Origin: Geothrix sp. 21YS21S-2
GTDB lineage: Bacteria > Acidobacteriota > Holophagae > Holophagales > Holophagaceae
Direction: 5' to 3'
Length of the DNA: 64,000 nucleotides
NCBI RefSeq assembly: GCF_030846775.1
Contig: NZ_CP132910.1
Span: forward strand, 3,599,001 to 3,663,000
Below the pieces are notes generated by a model, which was not told the origin of the DNA, made no database searches, and saw only the letters and a program-made list of their open reading frames with translations. Positions 1 through 8,785 of the stretch are shown here, in pieces; the first letter of the stretch is position 1, and each line of letters begins with the position of its first letter. Position numbers and translations under genes: made by a program.

Positions 1-1415
1 GTCCGGTCGGCCAAACGACGAGGAAGCACGATCCCCTTGAGGTTGGTGAACTGGGCCGTGCGGGGCAGGCCGTCCCGGGTGCCCGGGTTGCCGGGCTGGC
101 CGGCGAAGGTGGAGACCCGGCCGGACAGGTCCAGCCTGCGCACCGCCGCGTTGCCCTGGTCCGCGATGTACAGAGTCGCGTCCAGCCGGTTCCAGGCCAG
201 GCCCAGCGGCGTGCTGAAGCGGGCCAGGCCCGGGTCGTCGGCGGCATTGGCATGTCCCGCTTCGCCGGGCATGCCCGCGAGGGTTCCGACGGTGCCGTCG
301 GCCGCCACGGTCCGGATGACGTGGTTGCCGCTGTCGGCCACCAGCAGGCGCCAGGGCATGTCCCCCCAGGCCATCCGGGCCAGGGTCAGGAAGGTGGGCC
401 GGTTGAACCGGACGGGACCCTTCCGGGCCCCCGTCAGGAAGGCCAGCGCGCGGCCCAGGCAGCTCCGGGCCACGGGCGAGTCCAGGTGGCCCGGCTGGCC
501 CGGTTCCCCGCACCAGGTCCGAACCTCGCCCTCCCCGTCCAGGACCCGCAGGACATGGTCCCCGGCATCGGCCACCAGGGCGGCGCCCTGGGGGCCGTGA
601 CCCGGCTTCAGGGCGGCCAGGCCGGAGGGCTCGCTGAACCCGGCCGAGGGGGTTTCAGGGCGGCCCGGCCAGGGGAACAGGCCCCGGGGAAGGAGGGGCC
701 GGGTTTCCACGCAGCTGGCCCAGGCCGTGTCCGGGTCCGGGACGAGCGACTCCACCCGGCACAGGTCGGCCCAGGCGTTCAGGGTGAGGACCGCCCGGTC
801 CTGCCCGGAGACGTCGCGCCGCACGGTCTCCGCGCCCTGCCGGCAGGTGAGCAGCGTGCCGGCAGAAACCGGGCGGGGCTTCCACGTGAGCTGCGCGGGC
901 AGGCCATAGCCCACCTCCAGGGGCTGGGCCCGGATGGTGTCCCGCATGGGAAGCGCCGCGCCGGGACGCCGGCGGGTGTCCCAGTCCATGAAGGGCAGGG
1001 CGGCGGTGTAGGGGGACGCCCAGTCGGGGCCGAGCACCTGCCCCACAAGGTCCACGGGGACTTCGGGCAGGGGGAGGGACGTCACCACGGCCTCCCCCCA
1101 GATGTCCGGGCAGCCCGCGAGGGTGGCGCGGACCCGCGTGCGGTGGGGCCGCCCCTCGGCCGGCGCCATGAAGACGCCCCGCCCGTCGAGGGTGCCCCGG
1201 CCCCCGTCCGGGAGCGTCCAGCGCCACTGGGAGGGATCCTGGGCCGCCCGGGCCCAGGACGGGGACCTGGTTGGCACGGCGCCGGGGGCCTGGGCCAAGG
1301 TGGCCCGGAAGGCGCAGGTCTGGCCGGATCCCAGCACCACCGCCGGCGGGGTCACCTGCACCTGGGCCAGGCCCGGAACCCCGGCCAGGACCGCGCTTGC
1401 GAGCGAACGCCTCAA
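1..1415 (-). CDS. Exported NHL-repeat protein (3' end outside window)
   Basis: The minus-strand frame stays open from about 1415 to the left edge, so only the N-terminal 471 residues are seen. I place the start at a TTG (1415). It follows a GGAGG Shine-Dalgarno by about six bases, and an in-frame TAG lies 18 bases upstream, so no earlier start is possible. The N-terminus, MRRSLASAVLAGVPGLAQ, is a signal peptide. A roughly 110-residue Ig-like segment follows. The C-terminal half visible here has NHL beta-propeller blades, including LLVADSGNHVIRTV and LYIADQGNAAVRRL, each followed by a TFAG/TLAG-type strand. NHL propellers are usually binding or scaffold domains, and the ligand is unknown. The gene lies 47 bases after the DUF3187 gene, probably in one operon. 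Confidence 0.8.
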   Translation of the reverse strand, partial: MRRSLASAVLAGVPGLAQVQVTPPAVVLGSGQTCAFRATLAQAPGAVPTRSPSWARAAQDPSQWRWTLPDGGRGTLDGRGVFMAPAEGRPHRTRVRATLAGCPDIWGEAVVTSLPLPEVPVDLVGQVLGPDWASPYTAALPFMDWDTRRRPGAALPMRDTIRAQPLEVGYGLPAQLTWKPRPVSAGTLLTCRQGAETVRRDVSGQDRAVLTLNAWADLCRVESLVPDPDTAWASCVETRPLLPRGLFPWPGRPETPSAGFSEPSGLAALKPGHGPQGAALVADAGDHVLRVLDGEGEVRTWCGEPGQPGHLDSPVARSCLGRALAFLTGARKGPVRFNRPTFLTLARMAWGDMPWRLLVADSGNHVIRTVAADGTVGTLAGMPGEAGHANAADDPGLARFSTPLGLAWNRLDATLYIADQGNAAVRRLDLSGRVSTFAGQPGNPGTRDGLPRTAQFTNLKGIVLPRRLADR

Positions 1416-1462
1416 GGCCCACCTCCGTGCCGTCTAGGTGTGGCCTCCGGGATGCGGGTTCC

Positions 1463-2416
1463 CTACGGCCTGAAGGTGACGAACCCCGTGATCTCCGGGG
1501 TGGCGAAGGTCCCTCCCTTTTCCGTGAAGCCGAAGCGCCAGCGGGGCAGCCGCTCGTGGCTGAAGACCCAGGTCTGCTGCAGCCCGTACTTGTCCACCCG
1601 CGTGAGGTGGGTGCGGTAGGGGGTCTCGTTGTACGCGAAGGAGAGGTCCAGGCCGAAGCCCTTCCAGAAGGAGCCGCCCGGGCCCTGCCAGGCCAGGCCG
1701 GCCCACGCCCGCCAGAACTGGCCGCGGGTCACCACCGTGCGCAGGGGGCTGTGCCGCGGGAGGCTGATCCAGATCTCCTCGCCCTGGGCCCAGGCGCGGA
1801 AGGGACCGAAGGACGTCCAGGCGGCAGCGCCGGCCAGGAAGTTGGTGCCGCCGCTGCTCTGCAACTCGGAGGCGTGCCCGGTGGGCACCTGGGCGGTGAG
1901 GCCGGCGCGTCCGCCCCGGCGGCGGTCCCCCCAGGGCAGCACGTAGCCCAGGTCCACGCCCTGCACCTGCAGCCGGGGCCTTTCCAGGTCGAAGACCGTG
2001 ACCCCGTTGCGCTCCAGGTGGTAGCGGTCGTCGAAGGTGGGGTCCTGGTCCCGGCCGCCCTGCTCCACGCCCAGGAGGTCGTGCCAGTTCATGATCGCCC
2101 GGGAGGCGAGGCCCGAGGAGCGGTAGACCAGGCGGGTCCGGACATTGAAGCGCCCGGGGCCCAGCCCCCCGGCCAGGTCCGACGTGAGCTGCCATTCCTC
2201 GCCCTGGAGATGGGCGTGGGTGGTCCCGTTGTTCGTGATGTCCCGGCGGTCGGACCGCAGGAACTGGTTGGTGGCCTCCAGCGAGAACTGGGTGACCCCC
2301 TCGGGCAGGGGCTCCGGGAAGATCATCAGCCAGGCCAGCCGGTTGGGGTGGGGCGTCTCCTGGGCCTGGAGCGGGAGGAGGAGGGCGAGCAGCGCGGCCC
2401 AGCGTCGCGGATGCAT
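1463..2416 (-). CDS. DUF3187-type outer-membrane protein
   Basis: This is a 317-residue protein with a signal peptide (MHPRRWAALLALLLPLQAQ). The mature chain is rich in aromatic residues and alternating strands and ends in phenylalanine-rich FVTFRP, as expected for an outer-membrane barrel. The segment HDLLGVEQGGRDQDP matches the fhd-G-x-x-q-x-GRd pattern I associate with DUF3187 proteins. The function of that family is unknown. A GAGGAG ribosome site lies five bases before the ATG. It sits between the PilZ gene (11-base gap upstream) and the NHL-repeat gene (47 bases downstream), so the three are probably cotranscribed. The family call rests on recalled pattern similarity and is moderately secure. 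The outer-membrane location is inference. Confidence 0.7.
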   Translation of the reverse strand: MHPRRWAALLALLLPLQAQETPHPNRLAWLMIFPEPLPEGVTQFSLEATNQFLRSDRRDITNNGTTHAHLQGEEWQLTSDLAGGLGPGRFNVRTRLVYRSSGLASRAIMNWHDLLGVEQGGRDQDPTFDDRYHLERNGVTVFDLERPRLQVQGVDLGYVLPWGDRRRGGRAGLTAQVPTGHASELQSSGGTNFLAGAAAWTSFGPFRAWAQGEEIWISLPRHSPLRTVVTRGQFWRAWAGLAWQGPGGSFWKGFGLDLSFAYNETPYRTHLTRVDKYGLQQTWVFSHERLPRWRFGFTEKGGTFATPEITGFVTFRP

Positions 2417-2426
2417 GGCGGCTCCT

Positions 2427-3752
2427 CTACTTCAAGGTGACCTGCTCGCTCAGCAGGGCGGAGAACGTGGCGTCCAGCGCGTAGGGCCTCACCACCAGCT
2501 GCGCCACGCCGTTCCTGCGCGCGGCCAGGACGATGGCGGTGGAGATGTCCTCCGCCGCCAGGACGATGGGCGGCAGGTCCTCGCAGGCCCCCTGGAGGCG
2601 CTTGACGAACTCCAGGGACTCCACGACCGACATGTTCCCGTCCAGGAGCAGGACCCCCAGGTTGGGCTGGCGCAGGAGCTCGAAGACCTCCTCCGGGAAG
2701 GTCGTGGTGAGCACCCGCCCGTAGCCGTCCTCCTGGAGGAAGCTCCTGAGGATGTCGTCGAAGGCCGCGGTGCGCGAAAGGGCCACCACGGCCCGGCTGC
2801 GCTTCTTCAGGCGCACGAGGCTGTCGCTCTTGGCGGCGGGCTGGGCCTCCTCCTCGGGGGGCGGGGGTTCCGGGGCCTTGGGGGCCTCGGCCTTGGGCGC
2901 CTCGGGCTTGGCCTCCACCGGCCTGGGCCTGGGCTCTTCCGGGGGCCTGGGGCGCACCAGGGGTTCGTCCGCGAGCGCGCCGGAGGCCGCGGCCTCGGCC
3001 TTGCGCCGGGACTTGGCCGGCAGCGACGAGGGGACCGAGGAGGTGCGGGAGGCCACCAGGCCCCGCAGGGCCGCGGCCACGTCCGCCTTGGGCCGGGAGA
3101 ACGAGAAGCCCATGGTCAGTCCGCCGCCGCCGGCGTCGAGGTAGACGGCCTTCCCTTCCAGCTCCATGGCTGCCGGGCACTTGGGGAGCTTGTTGAGCTT
3201 GATGAGCATGAAGGGCTGGCCCACCGGCACCAGCGCCGTGCCCAGGGGCAGCCGCTTCTCGCCCTTGATGGCCATGCCCTTCTCCACCCGCACCCGGGCG
3301 CCCGTCTCGGAGATGTTCTCGATGACGCCCGTGATGCCCACGCCGTCGAAGAGCCCCGTGAGGGCCGTGATCGTGGCGCCCTCCTTGGGGTTGAGCCGGG
3401 CCCGGGGCGCGCCCCGGCGCTCCTTCAGCTCCAGGGCGTCGGGCAGTTCCAGGACGGCCACGCCGCTGCGGGTCTCCAGGAGGCGGGCCGAGCCCCCGAT
3501 GCGCAGCCCTTCCTGGATGAAGATCAGCTCGACGGCGTTGCCCTTCTCCGCGATCAGGGGCCCGGTGGTCTGGAAGGTGGCCGTGCCTTCGGATTCGTCG
3601 ATGCCCTGGAGGATGGCCGACACCTCCGCCTTGCGGGGCCCGGACAGCGTGAAGGGCGCCCGCACGCGCTGGGCGTCCTCCAGATAGGCCAGAACCAGTT
3701 CCTGGGAACCCCCGCCGTCCTTCTTGTCCTTGCCGAAGCCAAAAATGGCCAT
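2427..3752 (-). CDS. PilZ-domain protein with C-terminal receiver-like domain
   Basis: The protein has 441 residues. Residues 15-105 resemble the YcgR-type N-terminal beta domain. The PilZ domain spans about 108-230 and keeps both c-di-GMP contacts: RxxxR at R113-R117 and NxSxxG at N146-G151. A Pro/Ala/Glu-rich linker (about 240-315) leads to a response-regulator-like fold (about 320-441). That fold keeps an aspartate at the end of the third strand (VLLLDGNM) but lacks the usual acidic cluster and ends without a DNA-binding domain. It probably reads c-di-GMP and passes the signal to motility, pilus or envelope machinery. It heads the three-gene minus-strand run with the DUF3187 and NHL genes and is divergent from hflX. 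The domain calls are firm; the output is unknown. Confidence 0.85.
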   Translation of the reverse strand: MAIFGFGKDKKDGGGSQELVLAYLEDAQRVRAPFTLSGPRKAEVSAILQGIDESEGTATFQTTGPLIAEKGNAVELIFIQEGLRIGGSARLLETRSGVAVLELPDALELKERRGAPRARLNPKEGATITALTGLFDGVGITGVIENISETGARVRVEKGMAIKGEKRLPLGTALVPVGQPFMLIKLNKLPKCPAAMELEGKAVYLDAGGGGLTMGFSFSRPKADVAAALRGLVASRTSSVPSSLPAKSRRKAEAAASGALADEPLVRPRPPEEPRPRPVEAKPEAPKAEAPKAPEPPPPEEEAQPAAKSDSLVRLKKRSRAVVALSRTAAFDDILRSFLQEDGYGRVLTTTFPEEVFELLRQPNLGVLLLDGNMSVVESLEFVKRLQGACEDLPPIVLAAEDISTAIVLAARRNGVAQLVVRPYALDATFSALLSEQVTLK

Positions 3753-3845
3753 ATGCCCTCACGGTTTCCTGATGCTAGCATCGGCCCGCCGGAACCTGCC
3801 CTTGAACTGAAGTGAACTCAGAAATTGATGGTAACCTCGTTGCCT

Positions 3846-4982
3846 ATGCCAGAGCTCATTCCCCGATGTTTCCTGATCGCCCACCAAGGACCCCAGGACC
3901 GGGATAATGATATCGAAGTGCATCTGGCCGAACTGGAAGAACTGGCCCGGGCCTGCGAGCTGGAGCCCGCGGGGCGCGAGCGCCTGAAACGGGCGACGGT
4001 GGAATCCCGGACCTTCTACGGCAAGGGCCAGATCGAGGCGGTGGCCCAGAAGGCCCGGAACCTGGGCGCCACCCTGCTGCTGTGCGACAACGACCTCTCC
4101 GGAAGCCAGATCCGCAATCTGGAAAAGGCCACCGGCATGACCTGCCTCGACCGCACCGGTCTGATCCTGGCCATCTTCGAGCAGCGGGCCCAGACCCGGG
4201 AGGCCAAGGCCCAGGTGGAGCTGGCCCGGTACGAGTACGAGCTGCCCCGCCTCAAGGGCGCCTGGACCCATCTGGAACGCCAGGTGGGCGGCGTTGGGGT
4301 CCGGGGCGGCGCCGGCGAGACCCAGATCGAGGTGGACCGCCGCATGACCCGCCTGCGCATCAGCCAGCTCAAGAAGGAGCTGGAGCACCTGCAGCGGGTC
4401 CGGAAGACCCAGGGCCAGGGCCGCAGCCCCAAGGCCCCCCGGGTGGCCCTGGTGGGCTATACCAACGCCGGCAAGACCAGCATCCTGAAGGCGCTGACCG
4501 GGGAGGGGGAGCCCCGGGACATGCTCTTCGCCACCCTGGACACCACCACCCGCAAGGCCTGGCTGGGCGTGGACGAGACCACCGGCGAGCCCCGGCAGGC
4601 CCTGGTCTCGGACACCGTGGGCTTCATCCGCAAGCTGCCCCACCAGCTCGTGGCCGCCTTCCGGTCCACCCTGGGCGAGGTGCGCACCGCCGAGGCCCTC
4701 CTGGTGGTGGCCGACGCCTCCAGCCCGGACCTGGAGGAGCACCTGAAGGTCGTGGGCGCCACCCTCAAGGAGATCGGGTGCGAGGACCATGCGCGGCTCC
4801 TGGTGCTCAACCAGGCCGACCGCCTCACCCGTCCCCGGCGCCTGGACCTCAAGCGCGCCCACCCCGAGGCCGTCCTCACCTGCGCCCTCACCCGGGACGG
4901 GGTGGAGGAGATCCGCGAGTGGCTCCTGGAACTGATTCCCGGCCCCCCCCGGCCCCGCACCCCCGAGGCGTGGGAGCTCTGA
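3846..4982 (+). CDS. hflX: GTPase HflX (ribosome-associated)
   Basis: This is the HflX GTPase, which splits stalled ribosomes and binds the 50S subunit. The N-terminal HflX domain is followed by a coiled segment and the glycine-rich linker VGVRGGAGETQIEVDRR. The G domain shows G1 GYTNAGKTS, G3 DTVGFIRKLP and a G4-like NQAD in place of the common NKAD. Length is 378 residues from the ATG at 3846. In-frame TTG (3825) and ATG (3828) starts are possible but, like 3846, lack a clear Shine-Dalgarno, so the exact start is uncertain. The usual partner hfq is absent. The gene converges on the S53 protease gene with a strong shared hairpin between them. Confidence 0.95.
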   Translation: MPELIPRCFLIAHQGPQDRDNDIEVHLAELEELARACELEPAGRERLKRATVESRTFYGKGQIEAVAQKARNLGATLLLCDNDLSGSQIRNLEKATGMTCLDRTGLILAIFEQRAQTREAKAQVELARYEYELPRLKGAWTHLERQVGGVGVRGGAGETQIEVDRRMTRLRISQLKKELEHLQRVRKTQGQGRSPKAPRVALVGYTNAGKTSILKALTGEGEPRDMLFATLDTTTRKAWLGVDETTGEPRQALVSDTVGFIRKLPHQLVAAFRSTLGEVRTAEALLVVADASSPDLEEHLKVVGATLKEIGCEDHARLLVLNQADRLTRPRRLDLKRAHPEAVLTCALTRDGVEEIREWLLELIPGPPRPRTPEAWEL

Positions 4983-4989
4983 AACGGGA

Positions 4990-5020
4990 CCGGCCCCCGG
5001 TCCAGGGGACCGGGGGCCGG
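4990..5020. terminator. Perfect 14-bp stem, probable bidirectional terminator
   Basis: Two 14-base arms (4990-5003 and 5007-5020) are perfect inverted repeats with a 3-base AGG loop. They lie between the convergent ends of hflX (4982) and the S53 protease gene (5035). There is no T-run, so it could work by a non-canonical mechanism or mainly protect 3' ends. Confidence 0.6.
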
Positions 5021-5034
5021 GGCGGGGCCGCCTT

Positions 5035-6873
5035 TCAGTGGCGGCGCTTGTTGATGAGGCCTTCGAGCCGGGTCACGTCCAGCGTGCCGATGCCGGAGGC
5101 CGGGTTGTAGTCGGGAATGGCCTTCCAGTAGAGGTTGTCGCCGGTGGTGATGGCGTTGAAGGGGCTCCTGGCGCCGTAGCCGTGCTTCTTGTAGATATCG
5201 TAGAGCTGCGGGTTCAGGAAGCCGATGCGGTGGCCTGCGGCCTGGGTGAGCAGGGACGCGATGCCGTTGAGCTGGGGCGCCACGAAGCTGGTCCCGCCAT
5301 TGCCGGCATAGAAGAGGCCGCCCTCGCAGGTGATGTAGCCCGTGAAGGGGTCGGCGTTGAGCGAGACGTCGGGCAGGTTGCGGCCTGCGTAGCCGGGGTC
5401 GATGGTGAGCAACAGCTCGGCGCCGGTCTGGCTGGGGTAGCTGGGGTAAAAGAAGAGGCTGTTGAAGGCCGCGGGCGTGCGCTGCCTGCCGGCCAGGCCA
5501 TGCTGGTAGTGGGGAGCCTCGAAGTAGCAGCTCACGCCGCCGCCGCCGCCCACGGGGAACAGGTTGTAGTCGTAGTAGAACTGGCCGAACCACTTGACGT
5601 AGTACTCCTCGAGGTAGTTCCAGGCCCACGGCCGCTCCTGGGGCACCGTCACGGTGCCGTGGGCGCGCGGGATGACCACGGCCTGGGTGGTGCCGCCTGC
5701 GGCCGTGACGTAGGGATCGGACGCGGGGTGGTTCACGGAGTTGATGGGGGAGTAGTAGGGGGTGAACCAGTTGCGGTTCAGGTCGAAGGCGCCCGAATCG
5801 CCCGAGGAGGCGATGACGGGGATGCCCTGGGCCGCGGCCTGCATCATCACCTGCTTGTAGGCGGTGGCGGTGTCGCCGTCCAGGTAGACCTCCGCGGAGC
5901 CCCAGCTCACGGAGAGGGAGTCCACCTTGTTGTCGGAGACGGCCTTGTAGAACAGGTCGATGAAGCCGGAGGTGGTGTTGGGGGCCTCGTAGACCAGGAT
6001 CCTGGCCATGGGGGCGATGCCGCCGGACTGCTGGACGTCGAGGGTCGTCTCGCCGGAGCCGTCGGTGCCGGTGCCGCCGTCCAGGGGGATTTCCGTGATG
6101 CGGTTGGCCAGCACGGGCAGCCCGATGGCCGACCAGTATTTGTAGGCGTCGGCCTGGTTGAAGGTCGCCAGGGTGGCGATGCCCAGGGTCGTGCCCTTGC
6201 CGGTGATGTTGCGGGCATAGAGGGGGTTGATGTTGTAGAAGTTGGCCACGTCGCCCACGGTGTAGCTGCCGGGCGTGTTGGTGGCCAGGGTGCCGGGAAC
6301 GGGCATCACCAGGGGCGTGGCAGCCTCGCCCATGGCGGCGTCCTGGGCCCGGGCGGTCGTGACGGTGTGGGAATGCACGGCGGGCTCGGTGTCCAGCCCC
6401 GCGACGATCAGCACGATGTCCCCGATCTCCTTGGGGACCTTCGGCCTGCGGGTGGGCCGCTGATAGCGGTGGCGGCCTTCCTTCCAGGTCACGAGGTCGG
6501 TGGACAGGAGGGCGCTGAACTGGGAGGCGGTGCCTGTGGCTCGCACGATCATGTGGCTGTCGTAGATCTCGTTGATGGTGATGCCGTTCTTCTTCATGAA
6601 GGCGAGCACCTCGTGGAACTGCCAGTCCAGAGGTCCGAAGTTTTCTGCGAACTCACGGGTGGAGAGGAAATGGCGGAAGCCCCAGTGGTCGGGATCGACG
6701 CTGTTTTCGATGAAGCGTTCGAGGAGCTGGGTGTTGCGGAGCTTGAAGACCAGGGAGACCGTCTGGGGTTCCTCGGGGGCGACTGCGACCGGGGTGTCGG
6801 CCAGGACGGGGATGCTGCCGGCGCCCAGGATCAGGGCGAGGCCGGCAAGCGAGAGGTGGTGGCGAAGACGCAT
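5035..6873 (-). CDS. Secreted S53 (sedolisin/kumamolisin) serine-carboxyl peptidase
   Basis: This is a 612-residue prepro-protease. A signal peptide covers residues 1-25, a Pro-kumamolisin activation domain about 36-170 and the S53 catalytic domain about 205-610. The family triad is visible as E275 and D279 in GETTLDVQ and the nucleophile S529 in GGTSFVAP. The oxyanion aspartate is D359 in SSGDSG. The C-terminal stretch with GYG...DYNPASGIGTLD is the usual calcium-binding end. Sedolisins are acid-active endopeptidases made as zymogens that self-cleave outside the cell. An excellent GGAGG site lies five bases before the ATG. It is monocistronic, divergent from the chemoreceptor, and likely serves extracellular protein degradation. 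Confidence 0.93.
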   Translation of the reverse strand: MRLRHHLSLAGLALILGAGSIPVLADTPVAVAPEEPQTVSLVFKLRNTQLLERFIENSVDPDHWGFRHFLSTREFAENFGPLDWQFHEVLAFMKKNGITINEIYDSHMIVRATGTASQFSALLSTDLVTWKEGRHRYQRPTRRPKVPKEIGDIVLIVAGLDTEPAVHSHTVTTARAQDAAMGEAATPLVMPVPGTLATNTPGSYTVGDVANFYNINPLYARNITGKGTTLGIATLATFNQADAYKYWSAIGLPVLANRITEIPLDGGTGTDGSGETTLDVQQSGGIAPMARILVYEAPNTTSGFIDLFYKAVSDNKVDSLSVSWGSAEVYLDGDTATAYKQVMMQAAAQGIPVIASSGDSGAFDLNRNWFTPYYSPINSVNHPASDPYVTAAGGTTQAVVIPRAHGTVTVPQERPWAWNYLEEYYVKWFGQFYYDYNLFPVGGGGGVSCYFEAPHYQHGLAGRQRTPAAFNSLFFYPSYPSQTGAELLLTIDPGYAGRNLPDVSLNADPFTGYITCEGGLFYAGNGGTSFVAPQLNGIASLLTQAAGHRIGFLNPQLYDIYKKHGYGARSPFNAITTGDNLYWKAIPDYNPASGIGTLDVTRLEGLINKRRH

Positions 6874-6949
6874 TGCTCCCTCCTTCGGTGGGGAAATGGC
6901 GTGGAAATGGGCTGAAAGGCGTTCCGGACGCCCGGTTGGGATTTAGGTC

Positions 6950-6978
6950 ATGATTGGCGTTTGCAAAACCCGGGTCAA
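6950..6978 (-). promoter_or_regulatory. Candidate promoter of the S53 protease gene
   Basis: Reading the minus strand, TTGACC (6978-6973) and AATCAT (6955-6950) are separated by 17 bases. They match the sigma-70 consensus at five and four positions. This is the AT-rich part of the protease/chemoreceptor intergenic region. A start near 6943 would leave a 5' leader of about 70 bases. Confidence 0.4.
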
Positions 6979-7043
6979 GATATGAATTGTTAAAAAACAT
7001 TAAGCCGAGAAAGGGCTATCGGCCTGAACCAATTCCGTAGTTC

Positions 7044-7057
7044 AATAGTCAACTATT
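7044..7057. promoter_or_regulatory. 14-bp palindrome AATAGTCAACTATT, candidate operator
   Basis: Two 6-base arms (AATAGT/ACTATT) flank a CA centre, 47 bases before the chemoreceptor start. The position suits an operator or promoter-overlapping site for the divergent genes. No regulator is assigned. Confidence 0.3.
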
Positions 7058-7103
7058 TTCCGCTCCGAACCGATCAGGAAGCAGGTTCCACGGAGTCCCC
7101 GCG

Positions 7104-8630
7104 ATGAACAACACGAAGTTGTCCTTCAAGATCTTCCTGTCGGTGGGGGTCGTCCTGGCCCTGGTGGTCCTGGTGGCGGCCTGGGTGGTGGGCTCCCAGG
7201 AGTCCACCCTCATGGAGCGGGCCTTCGACGACAACCTCACCACCATGTCCGTGGCTTCCCGGAACATGTTCCACGCCACCGCCCAGGCCTACTGCGCGGC
7301 CCACGGCATGGCCTACCACCGGGTGGAGCCGGGGCGCTACGCCCCGGGCGTCGCGGGCGACTTCGAGCGGGCGTCCATGGACGCCTTCGCCGCCGACCCC
7401 GGCCTCGAGCTGCGCAAGGGGAACCTGAAGGAGGACGGGAAGGACTTCAAGTACACCCTCGCCCCCGCGCGCCTGAAGGAGGAGTGCATCCTGTGCCACG
7501 GCGCCGTGGGCATGGACGCCTTCAAGGACCGCAAGCCCGGCGACCTGGTGGCGGCCTTCGGCGTCTCCGTGCCCACCGGCGACCTGGAGCGCAGCGTGGC
7601 CCGCACCCGGCTGGTGACCGCGGCGGCCGGTCTGGCCCTCCTGGCCGTCGTGAGCTGGATGGTCACCTTCTCCGTGCGGCGCAACGTCCTGACGCCCCTC
7701 CTGGGGCTCTCGGCCGCCTTCGGGCGCATGGCCGGGGGGGACCTCACCGCCCGGGCCGAAGTGCTTACGGGGGACGAGATCGGGCAGCTGGCAGGGGCCT
7801 TCAACCGCATGGCCGGAGAACTGAACCGGGCCCTTCTGGACGTGAACCTGGCCTCCCAGCGGGTGGCTTCCGGGAGCATGGAGCTGGCGGCCAGCGCCGA
7901 GCAGATGACCCAGTCCGTGGGGGAGGTGGCCCATGTCAGCGCGGGCCTGAGGGACGCCGGCCGCGGCGTGCAGGATGCCCTGCGGATCCTGGACGAGAAC
8001 GCCGAGACCATGGCCGCCCAGTCCAGCCACACCGGCACCGAAGCCGGCGCGGCCGTGGAGGACACGGACAAGGGGGCCCGGGAGGGCCGGGGCACCGCCG
8101 AAGGGATGCGGGCCATCCAGGAGGCCACCACCCGCATCGTGACCGCAGTCCAGGCGATCCAGGGCATCGCCCGGCAGACCAACCTCCTGTCCCTGAACGC
8201 CGCCATCGAGGCCGCCAAGGCCGGCAACGCCGGCAAGGGGTTCGCCGTGGTGGCCGAGGAGGTGCGCAAGCTGGCCGAACGCAGCGCCCAGGCCGCCCGG
8301 GAGATCGAGGGGATCCTCCGCCTCACGGAGGAGGCCGTGGCCGGAGGCGGCGCCAGCGTGAAGGTCACGCTGGAGCACCTGGAAGCGGTGCGCGCCCGCA
8401 TTTCCGGCATCGCCGGCCGGATCGGGACGATCGGCACGCTGAGCCGGGAACAGGCCCAGACCAGCGGCCGCGTGGGCCAGCTCATGGACACGACGGCCCG
8501 CCAGCTGGACCAGAACGCCACCGCGGCCCACCAGCTGTCCACGGCGGTGGGGGAGGTGGCGAGGACCTCGGACGACCTGGCCTCCGTGGCGGAAGGCCTG
8601 AAGAACCTCGTGAGCAGGTTCAAGCTGTAG
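7104..8630 (+). CDS. Methyl-accepting chemotaxis protein with c-type-heme sensor domain
   Basis: This 508-residue chemoreceptor has TM1 at about 9-30, a periplasmic domain to about 170, TM2 at about 172-190, HAMP at about 195-250 and a methyl-accepting/signalling domain to the end. The conserved hairpin tip ([20 protein letters not shown]) is near residue 360. The periplasmic domain resembles the Tll0287-like (DUF3365) fold and carries CILCH at residues 128-132, a canonical CxxCH covalent heme c site. Such receptors can sense redox state, oxygen or small gaseous ligands. No C-terminal CheR-binding pentapeptide is seen. GGAG lies eight bases before the ATG. No che genes are in the window, so it must act on a chemosensory array encoded elsewhere. 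Confidence 0.92.
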   Translation: MNNTKLSFKIFLSVGVVLALVVLVAAWVVGSQESTLMERAFDDNLTTMSVASRNMFHATAQAYCAAHGMAYHRVEPGRYAPGVAGDFERASMDAFAADPGLELRKGNLKEDGKDFKYTLAPARLKEECILCHGAVGMDAFKDRKPGDLVAAFGVSVPTGDLERSVARTRLVTAAAGLALLAVVSWMVTFSVRRNVLTPLLGLSAAFGRMAGGDLTARAEVLTGDEIGQLAGAFNRMAGELNRALLDVNLASQRVASGSMELAASAEQMTQSVGEVAHVSAGLRDAGRGVQDALRILDENAETMAAQSSHTGTEAGAAVEDTDKGAREGRGTAEGMRAIQEATTRIVTAVQAIQGIARQTNLLSLNAAIEAAKAGNAGKGFAVVAEEVRKLAERSAQAAREIEGILRLTEEAVAGGGASVKVTLEHLEAVRARISGIAGRIGTIGTLSREQAQTSGRVGQLMDTTARQLDQNATAAHQLSTAVGEVARTSDDLASVAEGLKNLVSRFKL

Positions 8631-8640
8631 CCCATTCTTC

Positions 8641-8777
8641 CTCGGCGTACCTCGGCCCCTCGGCTACCTCGGCGATGCATTCAGTTTCTTGACCTTGCGG
8701 CGCATTGAACGGTTGCGCCGCAGGTTTTGGGAAAAGAAGGCATCGCCGAGGTAGCCGAGGGGCCGAGGTTCGCCGAG
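8641..8777. repeat. Large inverted repeat with nested hairpin
   Basis: The inner 29-base arms (8650-8678 and 8740-8768) are exact reverse complements. Extending outward gives 38-base arms (8641-8678 and 8740-8777) with one mismatch. The 61-base interior contains another hairpin, TGCGGCGCA (8696-8704) against TGCGCCGCA (8714-8722). The arms are built from repeated CCTCGGC/GCCGAGG units. It lies between the convergent chemoreceptor and DUF4149 genes. A degenerate second copy is at 28686-28813. It may be a REP/BIME-like element, a small non-autonomous mobile element or a bidirectional terminator. Confidence 0.8.
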
Positions 8778-8785
8778 AAAAGAGC

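Noticed and set aside
3825-3848. Upstream TTG/ATG as the certain HflX start
   Set aside because: None of the three candidate starts has a Shine-Dalgarno, so no firm choice can be made from sequence; 3846 was used as the conservative option.
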